Positions 24,719 through 33,819 of a DNA stretch of 64,000 nt are shown here, one piece after another. Source of the stretch: Micromonospora violae (GTDB lineage: Bacteria; Actinomycetota; Actinomycetes; Mycobacteriales; Micromonosporaceae); the NCBI RefSeq assembly GCF_004217135.1, contig NZ_SHKK01000001.1, forward strand, positions 6,448,001 through 6,512,000, given 5' to 3'. The translations under genes and the position numbers were made by a program. Below the pieces are notes generated by a model. The model worked only from the letters and a program-made list of their open reading frames with translations. It was not told the origin of the DNA and made no database searches. Within the stretch, counting starts at the first letter, position 1, and every line of letters begins with the position of its first letter.

Positions 24719-25651
24719 TCAGTCGCGCCAGTCCACGACCGCAGAGATCTTGCCGACAATGGTGCGCCAACCCAAACTCGCGGTCTGTGCCCCGATCTTC
24801 TTGAGCCGCCGCCGACCCATGAACGCGCCGATCCCACCGTTGGCGGTGGCCCGCAGCGCCTCGTCCAGGTCGTCGAGGCTGGAGCCGGCGGAGAGCATGT
24901 CGAGTACCGCAGGCAGCCGCAATGCGTACGAGAGGTCGCGCGCGACCTCGCCCGCCTCGATCAGCAGGGTCGAATCCCACGTGTCGTGCCCGCCGCGCAG
25001 GTTCTCCACGACCAGGTCGAGCTCGTAGGTGTCCTCGTCGAGCGGAGCGATATCCGCCGGCTCCACCCGTTCGGACAATTCATTCCAGCTGTCCAGTTGG
25101 GACAGATCGTTGGGCGCACCGGATCGGATGAAACTGACAAGCGATTCGGGGGTCTTGAACAGCAGCAGCTTGCCCCGGTTGCTGAGGAAGACCGGCACCT
25201 CCTCGTCGTCCGCCTCGTCCGCCTCGTCCGCGACGGCCTCGTCCGACTCGTCGTCGGTGTCGGCGGCGTCACGGCGGCGGCGGGTCGACTCGTCGTCCTC
25301 GTCCTCGGCGGCGAACTCCTCGGCCAACTCCTCGTCGAGGATGACGACGGTCTCGTCGTCCTCTTCCTCCTCGATCGCCTGGCGGCGGGCGAGGAACGGG
25401 TCGTCCTGGTCGCGCTCGGTCACGTCGGTCGGGGTCAGCGAGCTGGCCGGCCGGTACGCCCGGAGCGTGAAGCCGGTGCCGGCGGGCAGGGCGATCTCCA
25501 CCGGGTCGATGCGCAGCTCGTCCCAGAGGGAGCGGTCGATCGACGCCGACGGGCGGTCGGTCCCCTCGGTCTCATCTGGCTCGGCGGCGCCGGTGGTGTC
25601 GTCGAGCTCGGGCTCGTCGGCGTCGGGCCGTTGGGGCGACTGGCGGGCCAC
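24719..25651 (-). CDS. Acidic protein of unknown function
   Basis: 310 residues from GTG 25651 (GGAGG five bases upstream); a longer frame exists but its upstream codons are poor. N-terminal 100 residues are Asp/Glu/Pro-rich, then an intensely acidic low-complexity stretch (about 105-175: EEEEDDETVVILDEELAEEFAAEDEDDES and DESDEAVADEADEADDEE). The C-terminal 130 residues look folded: VPVFLSNRGKLLLFKTPESLVSFIRSG and DLVVENLRGGHDTWDSTLLIEAGEVARDLSYALRL. A short basic end includes MGRRRLKKIGAQTASLGWR. No family recognised. Lies just upstream of the IS110-like/conservon-tail gene on the same strand, so the two probably share a transcript. Acidic tracts often mimic DNA or bind basic partners, but no such role is shown. 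Confidence 0.6.
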   Translation of the reverse strand: MARQSPQRPDADEPELDDTTGAAEPDETEGTDRPSASIDRSLWDELRIDPVEIALPAGTGFTLRAYRPASSLTPTDVTERDQDDPFLARRQAIEEEEDDETVVILDEELAEEFAAEDEDDESTRRRRDAADTDDESDEAVADEADEADDEEVPVFLSNRGKLLLFKTPESLVSFIRSGAPNDLSQLDSWNELSERVEPADIAPLDEDTYELDLVVENLRGGHDTWDSTLLIEAGEVARDLSYALRLPAVLDMLSAGSSLDDLDEALRATANGGIGAFMGRRRLKKIGAQTASLGWRTIVGKISAVVDWRD

Positions 25652-25825
25652 GCTGACCTCCGTGTGCTTCGGGTTGCCCACCCACCGGGTCTCTGACCGG
25701 CGAGTGACTCTGGGCACATACCCTAGTCGGCGGCCCTGGGTGACCGATGCCCGCACCCCGGGGGCCGCTTGGCGCACAGGTCCGACCTGCTGGGGGTCAC
25801 CCCTGGCGGAGCGGCCGTTCGACAA

Positions 25826-25838
25826 GTAGCGTTGCTAC
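25826..25838. promoter_or_regulatory. Dyad at the padR start
   Basis: GTAGC GTT GCTAC, a perfect 5-base inverted repeat ending two bases before the padR ATG. Position fits an autoregulatory operator. The same half-sites with a 3-base gap occur at 32796-32808 in the cydA upstream region. Confidence 0.55.
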
Positions 25839-25840
25839 GT

Positions 25841-26179
25841 ATGAAGGCCCAGGCGCTGCACGGCCACCTCGACGCTCTGCTGCTCGCCGTGCTCGAACAG
25901 GGTGCGCTGCACGGTTACGCGATCATCGAGGCGCTGCGTGCCCGCAGCGACGGCAGTCTGGACCTACCCACCGGCACCATCTATCCGGCGCTGCGTCGCC
26001 TGGAACGCGCCGGCCACGTGGCGAGCACCTGGAGCACCGTCGGCGGCCGGGAACGGCGGACGTACCAGCTCACCGACTCCGGCCGGCGGGCGCTGGCCGG
26101 GGAGCGCGCCGGTTGGCGCGAGTTCCAACTGACCGTCGGCCGGTTCCTCGACCCCGGCAGCCCGCCCACCCCGGCCTGA
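25841..26179 (+). CDS. PadR-family transcriptional regulator
   Basis: 112 residues from ATG 25841. Winged helix typical of PadR subfamily 2: LLAVLEQGALHGYAIIEAL, DLPTGTIYPALRRLERAGHVASTW (recognition helix with T-I-Y-P-A-L-x-R-L) and GRERRTYQLTDSGRRAL. The C-terminal dimerisation helix is short. No Shine-Dalgarno; the dyad GTAGC-N3-GCTAC lies directly upstream, so it may be leaderless and self-repressed. The neighbouring convergent gene encodes a permease-prefix membrane protein, a frequent PadR partner. Confidence 0.88.
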   Translation: MKAQALHGHLDALLLAVLEQGALHGYAIIEALRARSDGSLDLPTGTIYPALRRLERAGHVASTWSTVGGRERRTYQLTDSGRRALAGERAGWREFQLTVGRFLDPGSPPTPA

Positions 26180-26265
26180 CCCGCCCCGGCCCGCCTCAGC
26201 CAGGCCCACGCTCGCCTCAGCCTGGCCCACCCGACGCCTGGCCCGCCCGCGTTGGGGTGCGCTGG

Positions 26266-26940
26266 TCAGCGGGCGGTGGCCAACAGCCAACCGCGCGCCG
26301 CCCGGGTCAGTGAGAAGTATCCGCCGCCCACCAACACCGCCCCAATGATCATCGGGGGCCAGTGCAGCGCCGCGTCCCAGAGGTTGAGCGACCAGGCGAA
26401 GAGGGCGCAGCCGGCCATCATGCCGAGAACGAGGACACCGGTCAGGCCGACGCCCACCGCACGCTGGGCCACGGCCAGGCCCGGTCGGGGTGCCCGCGCG
26501 CTCGCCCAGACCACCAGCAGACCGGCCACCGAGAGCAGCAGCGCACCCATCCAGATCCAGTCGACCGAGCTGGAGAGCAGCAGGTAGCCGGCCGGGGGGC
26601 GCGGGCCGCCACTCCAGCTCGACCCTCGCCAGGTCAGGTCGCCGGCGACCACCCCCACCCCGGCGATCGCCAACATCCGTAGGGACAGCCCGCGCAGCGC
26701 GCCCACCGCCAACTCGGCCTGCCAGGACGGCAGCACCTGCGCCGGTGAGCCGAACTCGACAACCGCCCGGCGCTGCGCCTCGGTGGGTGGCACCCCGCGC
26801 TCGCGGTACGCCTCGACGGCGTCCAGCAACCCGTGCCGAGCCTCGGTCAGCAGGTCGGACTTGAGTCGGGCCGGCCCCTGCAACCGAGCGGCCAGCTCCC
26901 GCAGGTGCTCGTCGACCATCACGTCCTCACCGCGCGCCAT
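26266..26940 (-). CDS. Permease prefix domain membrane protein
   Basis: 224 residues from ATG 26940 (a second ATG at 26919 would remove seven residues). The N-terminal 75 residues (VDEHLRELAARLQGPARLKSDLLTEARHGLLDAVEAYRERGVPPTEAQRRAVVEFG) are the permease prefix domain 1 seen beside PadR regulators; then four membrane helices follow. Function unknown: related proteins may be regulatory stubs of macrolide-type ABC permeases. A much longer same-strand frame that runs through it to 27870 is out of frame with the real CydC gene there and was discarded. Confidence 0.72.
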   Translation of the reverse strand: MARGEDVMVDEHLRELAARLQGPARLKSDLLTEARHGLLDAVEAYRERGVPPTEAQRRAVVEFGSPAQVLPSWQAELAVGALRGLSLRMLAIAGVGVVAGDLTWRGSSWSGGPRPPAGYLLLSSSVDWIWMGALLLSVAGLLVVWASARAPRPGLAVAQRAVGVGLTGVLVLGMMAGCALFAWSLNLWDAALHWPPMIIGAVLVGGGYFSLTRAARGWLLATAR

Positions 26941-27008
26941 GGCACCACCCTGCCACGGACTCCGGCGGGTTGACGTCCGGGAGAACCCTGGTCGACCCCC
27001 GAGTCGGG

Positions 27009-28799
27009 TCAGGGGGCGAGCGCCAGGTAACCCCGTTCGGCCGCCACCTGGAGCAGCCACTGGTCGCGGTACCAGCCCGGGGCGGCGACCAGCTCGGCGT
27101 GCCGACCGCGCTGGATCACCCGGCCGCCGTCCAGAACCACGATCTCGTCCAGCTCGGCCAGTCCACTGAGCCGGTGGCTGATCAGCAGCGCCGAGTGCCC
27201 GACGGGGGTGGCGGCGAGCGCGGAGGCGAGCACCGCGTCCGCGGCGGCCGGGTCCAGACCTTCGGTGGGCTCGTCGAGCACCAGCACCGGCGGCGCGGCG
27301 AGCAGGGCCCGGGCGAGCGCCAGCCGCTGCCGCTGCCCGCCGGAGAGCTGCCCGCCCTCCTCGCCGACCATCGTGTCCCAGCCGGCCGGTTGAGCATGGA
27401 CCCAGTCCAGCAGGCCAGCGGCCGCAGTGGCCGCGGTCAGCTCCTCCTCGTCGGCTCCGGCCCGCCCGAGCAGCAGGTTCTCCCGCACCGTGGCATGGAA
27501 GACGTACGCCTCGGCCAGCAGCCCGCCGACCGCGCGGGGCAGCGCCTCCTCGGCGTACGCCGAGAGGTCGTGGCCGTCCAGGGTGACCCGGCCGGACGCG
27601 GGGCGTACGGTGCCGGTCAGCACGGCGGCCAGTGTGCTCTTGCCGGCGCCGCTCGGGCCGACGACCGCGATCCGGCGTCCTGCCGGCAGGTCCAGGCTGA
27701 CGCCGTCCAGGGCGGGTGCCGCGCCGGCCCGGTACCGGACTGTCACGTCGACGAAGCGCAGCTCGTGCGGGCCGGTCAGGTCCGTTGGACCGGTCGCGGG
27801 TGGCGGGGTCGATGGCTCCGCGTCGAGCAGGTCGGCCACCCGGGTCAGGCCGGGGCGCAGCTGCGTCCACTGCCGGGCCGCCGTGACCAGCGCCAGCGTC
27901 ACCTCGACGGCGGCCAGTGTGCCGACGGCCAGGACGCCCACCAGCACCCCCGACACGTCGGCGGCGAGCGCGACCAGCACCACCGCCGCGGCGGTCACGC
28001 CGGCGGTCAGCACGCCGGCCGCGTCCACCGCGAACCCGGTGGCGGCCAGCCGACGTTCCAGTCGGGCCAGCCGGTGTGCGCGCTGCTCGGCGGCGCGCAG
28101 CGTGACGTCGGTCGCCCCGAACGCGGCCAGGTCGGCGGCACCGTGGGTGAGGTCGACCGCGTCGGTGGCCAGCGCGCCCCGCAGGGGGGCCACCTCGGCC
28201 GCGCTGCGGCGGGTGACCGTGGTGGCCAGTGCGGGCAGCGCCACCCCGGCGACCAGCAGCCCGACGGCGAGCGCGCCCGCGGCCGGTGCGGAGATCAGCG
28301 CTGCCACGGCGACCGCCACCACGCCGACCAGGGCCGCCGCCGTAGCGGGGACCAGCACCCGCAGCAGCAGGTCCTGAACGGCCTCCACGTCGGAGACCAG
28401 GCGGCTCAGCACGTCCCCCGAGCGGTGCGTCGTGCCCCGGCGGGCCGCCAGGGTGGCGAAGACCCGGGCCCGGACATCGGTGATCATGCGCAGCACCGCG
28501 TCGTGCCCGGCGAGCCGTTCGGTGTAGCGGAACACGCCCCGGCTGATCGCCAGTGCCCGGACCGCGACGATCGCCACGGTGAGCCGGTCCAGCGGGGGCT
28601 GACCGGCGGCGCTCATCAGCAGCCAGGTGGCGGTGGCCATCAGGGCGAGCCCGGCGAACTCGGTGGCGGCGGCCAGCAGCCCGGCCCCGACCAGCCGGCC
28701 CAGGTACGGTCGGGCCAGTCGCAGCACAACGCGCTCGGCGGCGGCCCGCCCGGTCGGTGCCCCGCCGGCCACCGCCTGCGGCCCGTGTTCCGTGGTCAT
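27009..28799 (-). CDS. cydC: Thiol reductant ABC exporter subunit CydC
   Basis: 596 residues: six-helix ABC transmembrane domain (1-320) followed by the ATPase with Walker A GPSGAGKSTLAAV, signature [16 protein letters not shown] and Walker B VLVLDEPTEGLD. With CydD it forms the heterodimer that exports low-molecular-weight thiols or heme-related redox equivalents needed to assemble cytochrome bd. The ATG overlaps the cydD stop by 4 bases. Last gene of cydABDC. Identity comes from position after cydA and cydB as well as from sequence. Confidence 0.9.
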   Translation of the reverse strand: MTTEHGPQAVAGGAPTGRAAAERVVLRLARPYLGRLVGAGLLAAATEFAGLALMATATWLLMSAAGQPPLDRLTVAIVAVRALAISRGVFRYTERLAGHDAVLRMITDVRARVFATLAARRGTTHRSGDVLSRLVSDVEAVQDLLLRVLVPATAAALVGVVAVAVAALISAPAAGALAVGLLVAGVALPALATTVTRRSAAEVAPLRGALATDAVDLTHGAADLAAFGATDVTLRAAEQRAHRLARLERRLAATGFAVDAAGVLTAGVTAAAVVLVALAADVSGVLVGVLAVGTLAAVEVTLALVTAARQWTQLRPGLTRVADLLDAEPSTPPPATGPTDLTGPHELRFVDVTVRYRAGAAPALDGVSLDLPAGRRIAVVGPSGAGKSTLAAVLTGTVRPASGRVTLDGHDLSAYAEEALPRAVGGLLAEAYVFHATVRENLLLGRAGADEEELTAATAAAGLLDWVHAQPAGWDTMVGEEGGQLSGGQRQRLALARALLAAPPVLVLDEPTEGLDPAAADAVLASALAATPVGHSALLISHRLSGLAELDEIVVLDGGRVIQRGRHAELVAAPGWYRDQWLLQVAAERGYLALAP

Positions 28800-30472
28800 C
28801 GGGTGGTCTTTCCGGTCGGTTCGGGCGTCAACTCGGTGACCCGGCCGTCCTCGATGCGCAGGATCCGGTCGGCGTCGGCGAGCAGCGCCGGTCGGTGCGC
28901 GACCAGCAGCGCGGTCCGCCCGGCGACCAGGCGACGGGTGGCGTCGAGCACCACCGTCTCGGCCGCGGTGTCGAGTCGGGCGGTGGGCTCGTCGAGCAGC
29001 ACCACCGGGGCGGCCCGCAGGAACGCCCGGGCCAGGGCCACCCGCTGCCGCTGCCCGCTGGACAGCCCGTGGCCGCGCTCGCCGAGCAGGGTGTCCAGGC
29101 CGTCGGGCAGGCCGGCCACCACGTCATCCAGGGCGGCGTCGTGCACCGCGGCGGTGAGTGCGTCGGCCGGGGTGTCCGGTGCGCCGAGGCGGATGTTGTC
29201 GGCCAGCGAGGCGGCGAAGAGGTGCGCCCGCTGCGGCACCCAGGCGAGCTGCCGACGCCAGGCGTCCGGGTCGGCGGTGGCGAGGTCGACCCCGTCCACG
29301 GTGATCCGGCCGCTGGTCGGCGTCACGAAGCCGAGCAGCAGGCCGAGCAGGGTGCTCTTGCCGGCGCCGCTGGGCCCGATGATGGCGATCCGCTCGCCGG
29401 GCCGGATGGTCAGTGTCACGTCGCGCAGCGCGGTGGTCCGCTCGTACGCCACGGTCACCCCCTCGAACCGGATCTCGGCTCGCGCGTCGGGGGTGGGGGC
29501 GCCCTCGGCGGCCCGGGGCGCGGTGGGCGCGGCGGAGAGGGTCAACGCCTCGTCCAGCGCCGTCAGCCCTTCCATGCTGGCGTGGAAGCGGCTACCGGCG
29601 GCCCGCAGCGGCAGGTACGCCTCCGGGGTCAGCAGCAGCACCAGCAGCGCGGTCTGCAGGGCCAGCCCACCGCCGAGCAGCCGGATGCCGACCGGCACCG
29701 CGACCAGCGCCACCGAGAGGGTGGCGACCAGCTCCAACACCAGCGCGGAGAGGAACGCGATCCGCAGCGTCTTCATGGTGGCGACCCGGTGACCGTCGGC
29801 CATCCGGCGTACCACGTCGGTCTGTGCCCGGGCCCGCCCGAATGCGCGCAGCGTGGGCAGCCCGGCCACCATGTCCAGGAAGTGCCCGCCGAGCAGTGCC
29901 AGCCGCCGCCACTGCCGCTCGGTGGCGGCCTGCGCCTGCCAGCCGAGCAGCGCGCCGAAGACCGGGATCAGCGGCAGGGTCAGCGCGATGATCACCGCTG
30001 AGCTCCAGTCGGCGAAGACGACCCGGGCCAGCACCGCCAGCGGCACCGTCACGCTGAGCACCAGCTGCGGCAGGTACCCGGTGAAGTACGCGTCCAGCGC
30101 GTCCAACCCGCGCCCGGCCAGGGTGGCGATCTCACCGGCCCGCTGCCCGGCCACCCACCCGGGCCCGTGCCGGCCCACCGCGCCGAGCAGGTCGGCCCGC
30201 AGCGTGGCCTTGACCGTGGCGGCGACCCGCGCGGAGACCGTGCCCTGCGCCCAGACCAGGGCCGAGCGGGCGGCGACCGTGACCACGAAACCGGCCAGCG
30301 CCGGTCGGTCCAGTCTGCCGTCGATCGCGGTGGCCAGCAGCGACGCGAGCGCGGTGGCCTGCGCGACGATCAACCCGGCGGCGAGCACCCCCAGGAGCGC
30401 GAGCACGGCAAGGTCGCCCCGGGCCGCGGGGACCCGGCGCAGCAGACGCGGGTCGAACGGACGGCGGCTCAC
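28796..30472 (-). CDS. cydD: Thiol reductant ABC exporter subunit CydD
   Basis: 558 residues, GTG start overlapping the cydB stop (GTGA). Transmembrane domain (1-310) with the CydD-like QLVLSVTVPLAVLARVVFADWSSAVIIALTLPLIPVFGALLG, and an ATPase with GPSGAGKSTLLGLLLG, LSSGQRQRVALARAFL and VVLLDEPTARLD. Partner of CydC. Fused CydDC forms exist in some actinobacteria; here they are separate genes. Required for a functional bd oxidase in species studied. Confidence 0.9.
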   Translation of the reverse strand: MSRRPFDPRLLRRVPAARGDLAVLALLGVLAAGLIVAQATALASLLATAIDGRLDRPALAGFVVTVAARSALVWAQGTVSARVAATVKATLRADLLGAVGRHGPGWVAGQRAGEIATLAGRGLDALDAYFTGYLPQLVLSVTVPLAVLARVVFADWSSAVIIALTLPLIPVFGALLGWQAQAATERQWRRLALLGGHFLDMVAGLPTLRAFGRARAQTDVVRRMADGHRVATMKTLRIAFLSALVLELVATLSVALVAVPVGIRLLGGGLALQTALLVLLLTPEAYLPLRAAGSRFHASMEGLTALDEALTLSAAPTAPRAAEGAPTPDARAEIRFEGVTVAYERTTALRDVTLTIRPGERIAIIGPSGAGKSTLLGLLLGFVTPTSGRITVDGVDLATADPDAWRRQLAWVPQRAHLFAASLADNIRLGAPDTPADALTAAVHDAALDDVVAGLPDGLDTLLGERGHGLSSGQRQRVALARAFLRAAPVVLLDEPTARLDTAAETVVLDATRRLVAGRTALLVAHRPALLADADRILRIEDGRVTELTPEPTGKTTR

Positions 30473-31476
30473 CAGTACACCGGTGCCCTACCGTCGGTCC
30501 GTCCTCGGAAAACCCACCAGCACATCGCCTGGAAGCCTAGTAGGGCCGGAAGCAGCGGCAGCGCCACCCAGCCCAGCAGCCGCAGGGTAGGCGCGCTGGC
30601 GGCGGCGTCGGCCACCCTCAGCGAGGCATCCGGGTCGGTGGTGGACACCAGCACGTAGGGCCAGAGAGCGGCCCCGACCAGCACCACCGGCAGCGCCAGG
30701 GCCGCGCCGGTGGCGAGCAGAGCCCACCCCGGCCGCCGCCGTGCCAGCGCCGCGCGGGCCGCCAGCAGCGCCGCCGCCAGCAGCACGGGCAGGAGTACGG
30801 CCACCGCCGGCCGTTGCACGGCGTCGCGTACCCGGGAGGAGAGCAGGCCCGCGACGGTGGCCAGCGCGACCGCGGTGAGCGCCACCGGCACCAGCCGGCG
30901 GGCCGTACCGCCGACCACGGCGGCGGCCTCGGCGGGGAGGCGCAGGGTGAGGAAGGTCGCCCCGTGCACCGCGACCAGGGCGACCATCGCCAGCCCGGCG
31001 GCGGCCGCGAACGGGGTGGCCAGGTGGGTCACTCCGGCGACGTGCCCGTCGGCCCCCAGGGGTACGCCCTGCCACAGCGCGGCGAGCACCACACCCCAGC
31101 CCAGCGCGGCGAGGGCGCTGCCGATGAGCACGACCCGGTCCCATCGGGCGCGGATCCGTTCGTCAGTGGGCCGACTGCGCAGCTGCACCCCGACGGTGAC
31201 CAGGATGACGCCGACCAGGGCCCCGACGACGGCCGGATAGCAGCCGGCGAGCAGTTCGCCCTCCAGGAGGGGGAACGCGCCGAAGAGGATGCCCAGGGCG
31301 GCCACCAGCCAGACCTCGTTGCCGAGGAAGAACGGGCCGAGCGCGGTGAGCGCCGCCCGTCGCCCGGCCGGGCCGACGCCGCGGGCGAGCAGCAGCCCGA
31401 CACCGTAGTCGTAGCCGGCGAGCACCAGGTAGCCGGTGAAGAAGAGCCCGAGCTGGGCATACCAGGCGAGGTCCAC
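30469..31476 (-). CDS. cydB: Cytochrome bd ubiquinol oxidase subunit II
   Basis: 335 residues from GTG 31476 (GGAG 8 bases before); earlier in-frame codons lack homology. Eight to nine helices. Family signatures: FFTGYLVLAGYDYGVGLLL near the N-terminus and ALGPFFLGNEVWLVAALGILFGAFP; ends with LLGFQAMCWWVF. Structural partner of CydA, no heme of its own in most species. The stop overlaps the start of cydD. Confidence 0.92.
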   Translation of the reverse strand: MDLAWYAQLGLFFTGYLVLAGYDYGVGLLLARGVGPAGRRAALTALGPFFLGNEVWLVAALGILFGAFPLLEGELLAGCYPAVVGALVGVILVTVGVQLRSRPTDERIRARWDRVVLIGSALAALGWGVVLAALWQGVPLGADGHVAGVTHLATPFAAAAGLAMVALVAVHGATFLTLRLPAEAAAVVGGTARRLVPVALTAVALATVAGLLSSRVRDAVQRPAVAVLLPVLLAAALLAARAALARRRPGWALLATGAALALPVVLVGAALWPYVLVSTTDPDASLRVADAAASAPTLRLLGWVALPLLPALLGFQAMCWWVFRGRTDGRAPVYW

Positions 31477-31495
31477 GGTCTCTACTCCTCGGTGC

Positions 31496-32749
31496 TCAGA
31501 TGGGGGCGGGTTCGGGGTGGGCCGGCTCGCTGGGCGCCGCCGGTGGACGCCCGAGCGCCGGGTCGGTCGCACCGCGCATGGCGTGCCGGGCGAGCAGCAT
31601 CCAGTTGGTGACGGCGAGGGTGCCCAGCAGCAGGCTGAACCCGATCAGCGAGGCGAGCATCAGCGGTGCGCTGACCGGGGAGACGGCCTGTTCGGTGGGG
31701 AGCAGTCCGTACGCCACCCAGGGTTGACGGCCGACCTCCCGGGCGATCCAGCCGAGGATCACCGCGATGAACGGCAGCGGCAGGGCGAGCAGGATCAGCC
31801 AGAGCGGGAAGCGCAGTCGGATGATCCAGTCCCGGAAGAGCAGGGGCAGCAGCAGCCAGATGCAGCCGAGGGTGAAGCCGATCAGGATCATGAAGCCCAG
31901 CCCGACGCTGGCCAGCACCGGCGGGGTGTAGTCGCCCGGGCCGAACTGCGTGGTCCACTCGGCGATCAGCGCCTGACTCTCCGGCCCGTCGCCGCCGAAC
32001 TTGGTCGGCTGCACCGAGCCGACCGGATCGAACTGGGCGAAACCGAAGCTCTGCACCATCGAGATGGCCAGCGCCGCGGTGACCAGGCCGATCCGGAGCG
32101 AGGTGCGGAAGAAGGCGAAGTCGGGGGTACGCCGAATCAGGTGCCCGGCGCTGACCGCCGCCATCAGCATTCCGCCGACCAGCAGCGCCGCCGAGACCAC
32201 GTGCCCGAGGGCCATGCTGAGGCTGGGGTTGGTGAGCAGCGCGCCGAAGTCGGTGAGGTGGGCGACTCCGTCGCGGACCTCGTACCCGACCGGGTTCTGT
32301 AGCCAGGAGTTGGCCACCATGATCCAGAACGCCGAGGCGTACGCGGTGATCGCCACGCCCCAGAGCAGCGCGAGGTGGACGCCCTTGCGGAGCCGGTGCC
32401 AACCGAAGATCCACATCCCGAGGAAGGTGGATTCCAGGAAGAACGCCACCATTGTCTCGATGGCCAGCGGCGCCCCGAACACGTTGCCGACGTAGCGGGA
32501 CAGGCCGCTCCAGTTCAGCCCGAACTGGAACTCCATCACGATGCCGGTGGCGATGCCGAGCACGTAGTTGATCACGTAGAGCTGACCCCAGTAGCGGGTC
32601 TGTCGCTCCCATTTCGGGTTGCCGGTGAGCACCCAGGCGGTCTGCATGCCGACCAGCAGGGTGACCAGCCCGAGCGTGACGACCACGAACAGGAAGTGGA
32701 TCGAGGTGGTGGTGGCGAACTGCAGGCGGGCGAGGAGCAGGGTGTCCAT
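31496..32749 (-). CDS. cydA: Cytochrome bd ubiquinol oxidase subunit I
   Basis: 417 residues from ATG 32749 (GGAGG six bases upstream). Heme-bearing subunit: the LARLQFATTTSIHFLFV segment contains the b595 ligand His, SLSMALGHVVSAAL the His near residue 160-190, and the quinol/proton motif GRQPWVAYG is present. Terminal oxidase reduces O2 to water with menaquinol at low oxygen or when the cytochrome bcc-aa3 route is inhibited. Length indicates the short Q-loop form usual in Gram-positives. The upstream region carries several BlaI-like dyads. Confidence 0.94.
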   Translation of the reverse strand: MDTLLLARLQFATTTSIHFLFVVVTLGLVTLLVGMQTAWVLTGNPKWERQTRYWGQLYVINYVLGIATGIVMEFQFGLNWSGLSRYVGNVFGAPLAIETMVAFFLESTFLGMWIFGWHRLRKGVHLALLWGVAITAYASAFWIMVANSWLQNPVGYEVRDGVAHLTDFGALLTNPSLSMALGHVVSAALLVGGMLMAAVSAGHLIRRTPDFAFFRTSLRIGLVTAALAISMVQSFGFAQFDPVGSVQPTKFGGDGPESQALIAEWTTQFGPGDYTPPVLASVGLGFMILIGFTLGCIWLLLPLLFRDWIIRLRFPLWLILLALPLPFIAVILGWIAREVGRQPWVAYGLLPTEQAVSPVSAPLMLASLIGFSLLLGTLAVTNWMLLARHAMRGATDPALGRPPAAPSEPAHPEPAPI

Positions 32750-32777
32750 GACCGGCCTCCGTTGCGTTGGCTCTCTT

Positions 32778-32860
32778 GTCGTAGCCACCCTACACGTAGC
32801 ATCGCTACACGTCTGCCTACTACGCTCTGTCGTAGATAACTCTACTACGATTCGTAGTAA
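32778..32860 (-). promoter_or_regulatory. cydA upstream region with four GTAG/CTAC dyads
   Basis: Dyads: GTAG-N5-CTAC (32781-32793), GTAGC-ATC-GCTAC (32796-32808), CTACG-N6-CGTAG (32820-32835) and the perfect TACTACGATTCGTAGTA (32843-32859). TAC/GTA-rich dyads of this kind are bound by BlaI/MecI-family repressors, and a blaI-like gene with an M56 protease lies 1-1.5 kb away. The dyads overlap or sit just upstream of where a cydA promoter must be. Confidence 0.7.
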
Positions 32861-32903
32861 TAGAGGGGGGTTGACGGCTGGGTGACGGGCGGGGCCCGGA
32901 AGG

Positions 32904-33809
32904 TCAGCTCAGGAAAAGGGTGACCGGGAGGGCGACCAGCATGGTGGCGACCGCGAGGGCGGTGGCCCCGAGCACCCGGGGCGGCCGGTCACTGACCAGC
33001 AGGCGCTGCACCCGTACGTCGAGATCCCGGTCGCCCATGCCCAACGCGCCGGCCGGGGTGACCCGGTGCCCGGCAGCGGCGAACCGGCGCAGCGCCCCCG
33101 CCAGCGGGGCGTCGGCGTGCAGCTCGCGGGCCTTGTCGTCGGCGCGCATCTCAACCAGCAGAGCGACCCGCTCGTGCGCGTCGCGCACCCAGCCGAACCA
33201 CGGCAGCGCCCGGCACAGCGCGGTGAACGGCAGCAGCACCAGGTCGTGCCGCTCGTTGGCGTGCGCACGCTCGTGGCTGAGCACCGCGGCCAACTCGGCG
33301 CGGTCCAACAGGCTCAGGGTGCCCGCGCTGACCACCACCTGCGGCTTCACGCCCGGCAGGCAGTACGCGGCGGCGCTCGGATGATCCAGCACCAGCGCGC
33401 CCGGCGCGGCCGGATCGTTCCGGGCGACCAGGGAGAGCAGGTCCCGGTGGCGACGCTGGGCGCGTACGGTGCCGTGGATGCTGCGCACGGTCGTGGTGAC
33501 CAGCACCGCGCCGATGCCGAAGCCCACGCCGACCCCGGCCAGGTGGAACGTGCCCACCCCGATCGGCAGGGCACCATGGACCAGGTCGTTGGCCAGGGCG
33601 AGCAGCGCGCCACCGGTCGGCCGGTCGTACGCACTCAACCCGAGCGCCATCGGCAGGCCCATCGCCGAGAGGCCCAACGCCAGCCCGACGGCCTGCCAGC
33701 AGACGATCGCCACCCGCGGGCTGCGCCACGTCCAGGTGGAACGGGCCAACACCTGCGCGGTCAGATAGCAGGCCAGCATCGTGGCGGCGAAGTGCACGGC
33801 GTAGGCCAT
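32904..33809 (-). CDS. M56-family (BlaR1-like) membrane metallopeptidase
   Basis: 301 residues. Three N-terminal helices, an intracellular linker (RAQRRHRDLLSLVARND), then the zinc metalloprotease site AELAAVLSHERAHANERHD (HExxH about residue 196) with a downstream glutamate in EMRADDKA, and a final helix. M56 proteases paired with BlaI-type repressors cleave them on signal. There is no extracellular penicillin-binding domain, so the inducer is not obviously a beta-lactam. Located directly downstream of the blaI-like gene (10 bases), same strand, just before cydA in the opposite orientation of transcription order. Confidence 0.88.
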   Translation of the reverse strand: MAYAVHFAATMLACYLTAQVLARSTWTWRSPRVAIVCWQAVGLALGLSAMGLPMALGLSAYDRPTGGALLALANDLVHGALPIGVGTFHLAGVGVGFGIGAVLVTTTVRSIHGTVRAQRRHRDLLSLVARNDPAAPGALVLDHPSAAAYCLPGVKPQVVVSAGTLSLLDRAELAAVLSHERAHANERHDLVLLPFTALCRALPWFGWVRDAHERVALLVEMRADDKARELHADAPLAGALRRFAAAGHRVTPAGALGMGDRDLDVRVQRLLVSDRPPRVLGATALAVATMLVALPVTLFLS

Positions 33810-33819
33810 GGCGGTCGCC

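Noticed and set aside
26266..27870. 534-residue minus-strand frame
   Set aside because: Only its last 224 residues are a real gene; the upstream part is out of phase with cydC, which has full homology.
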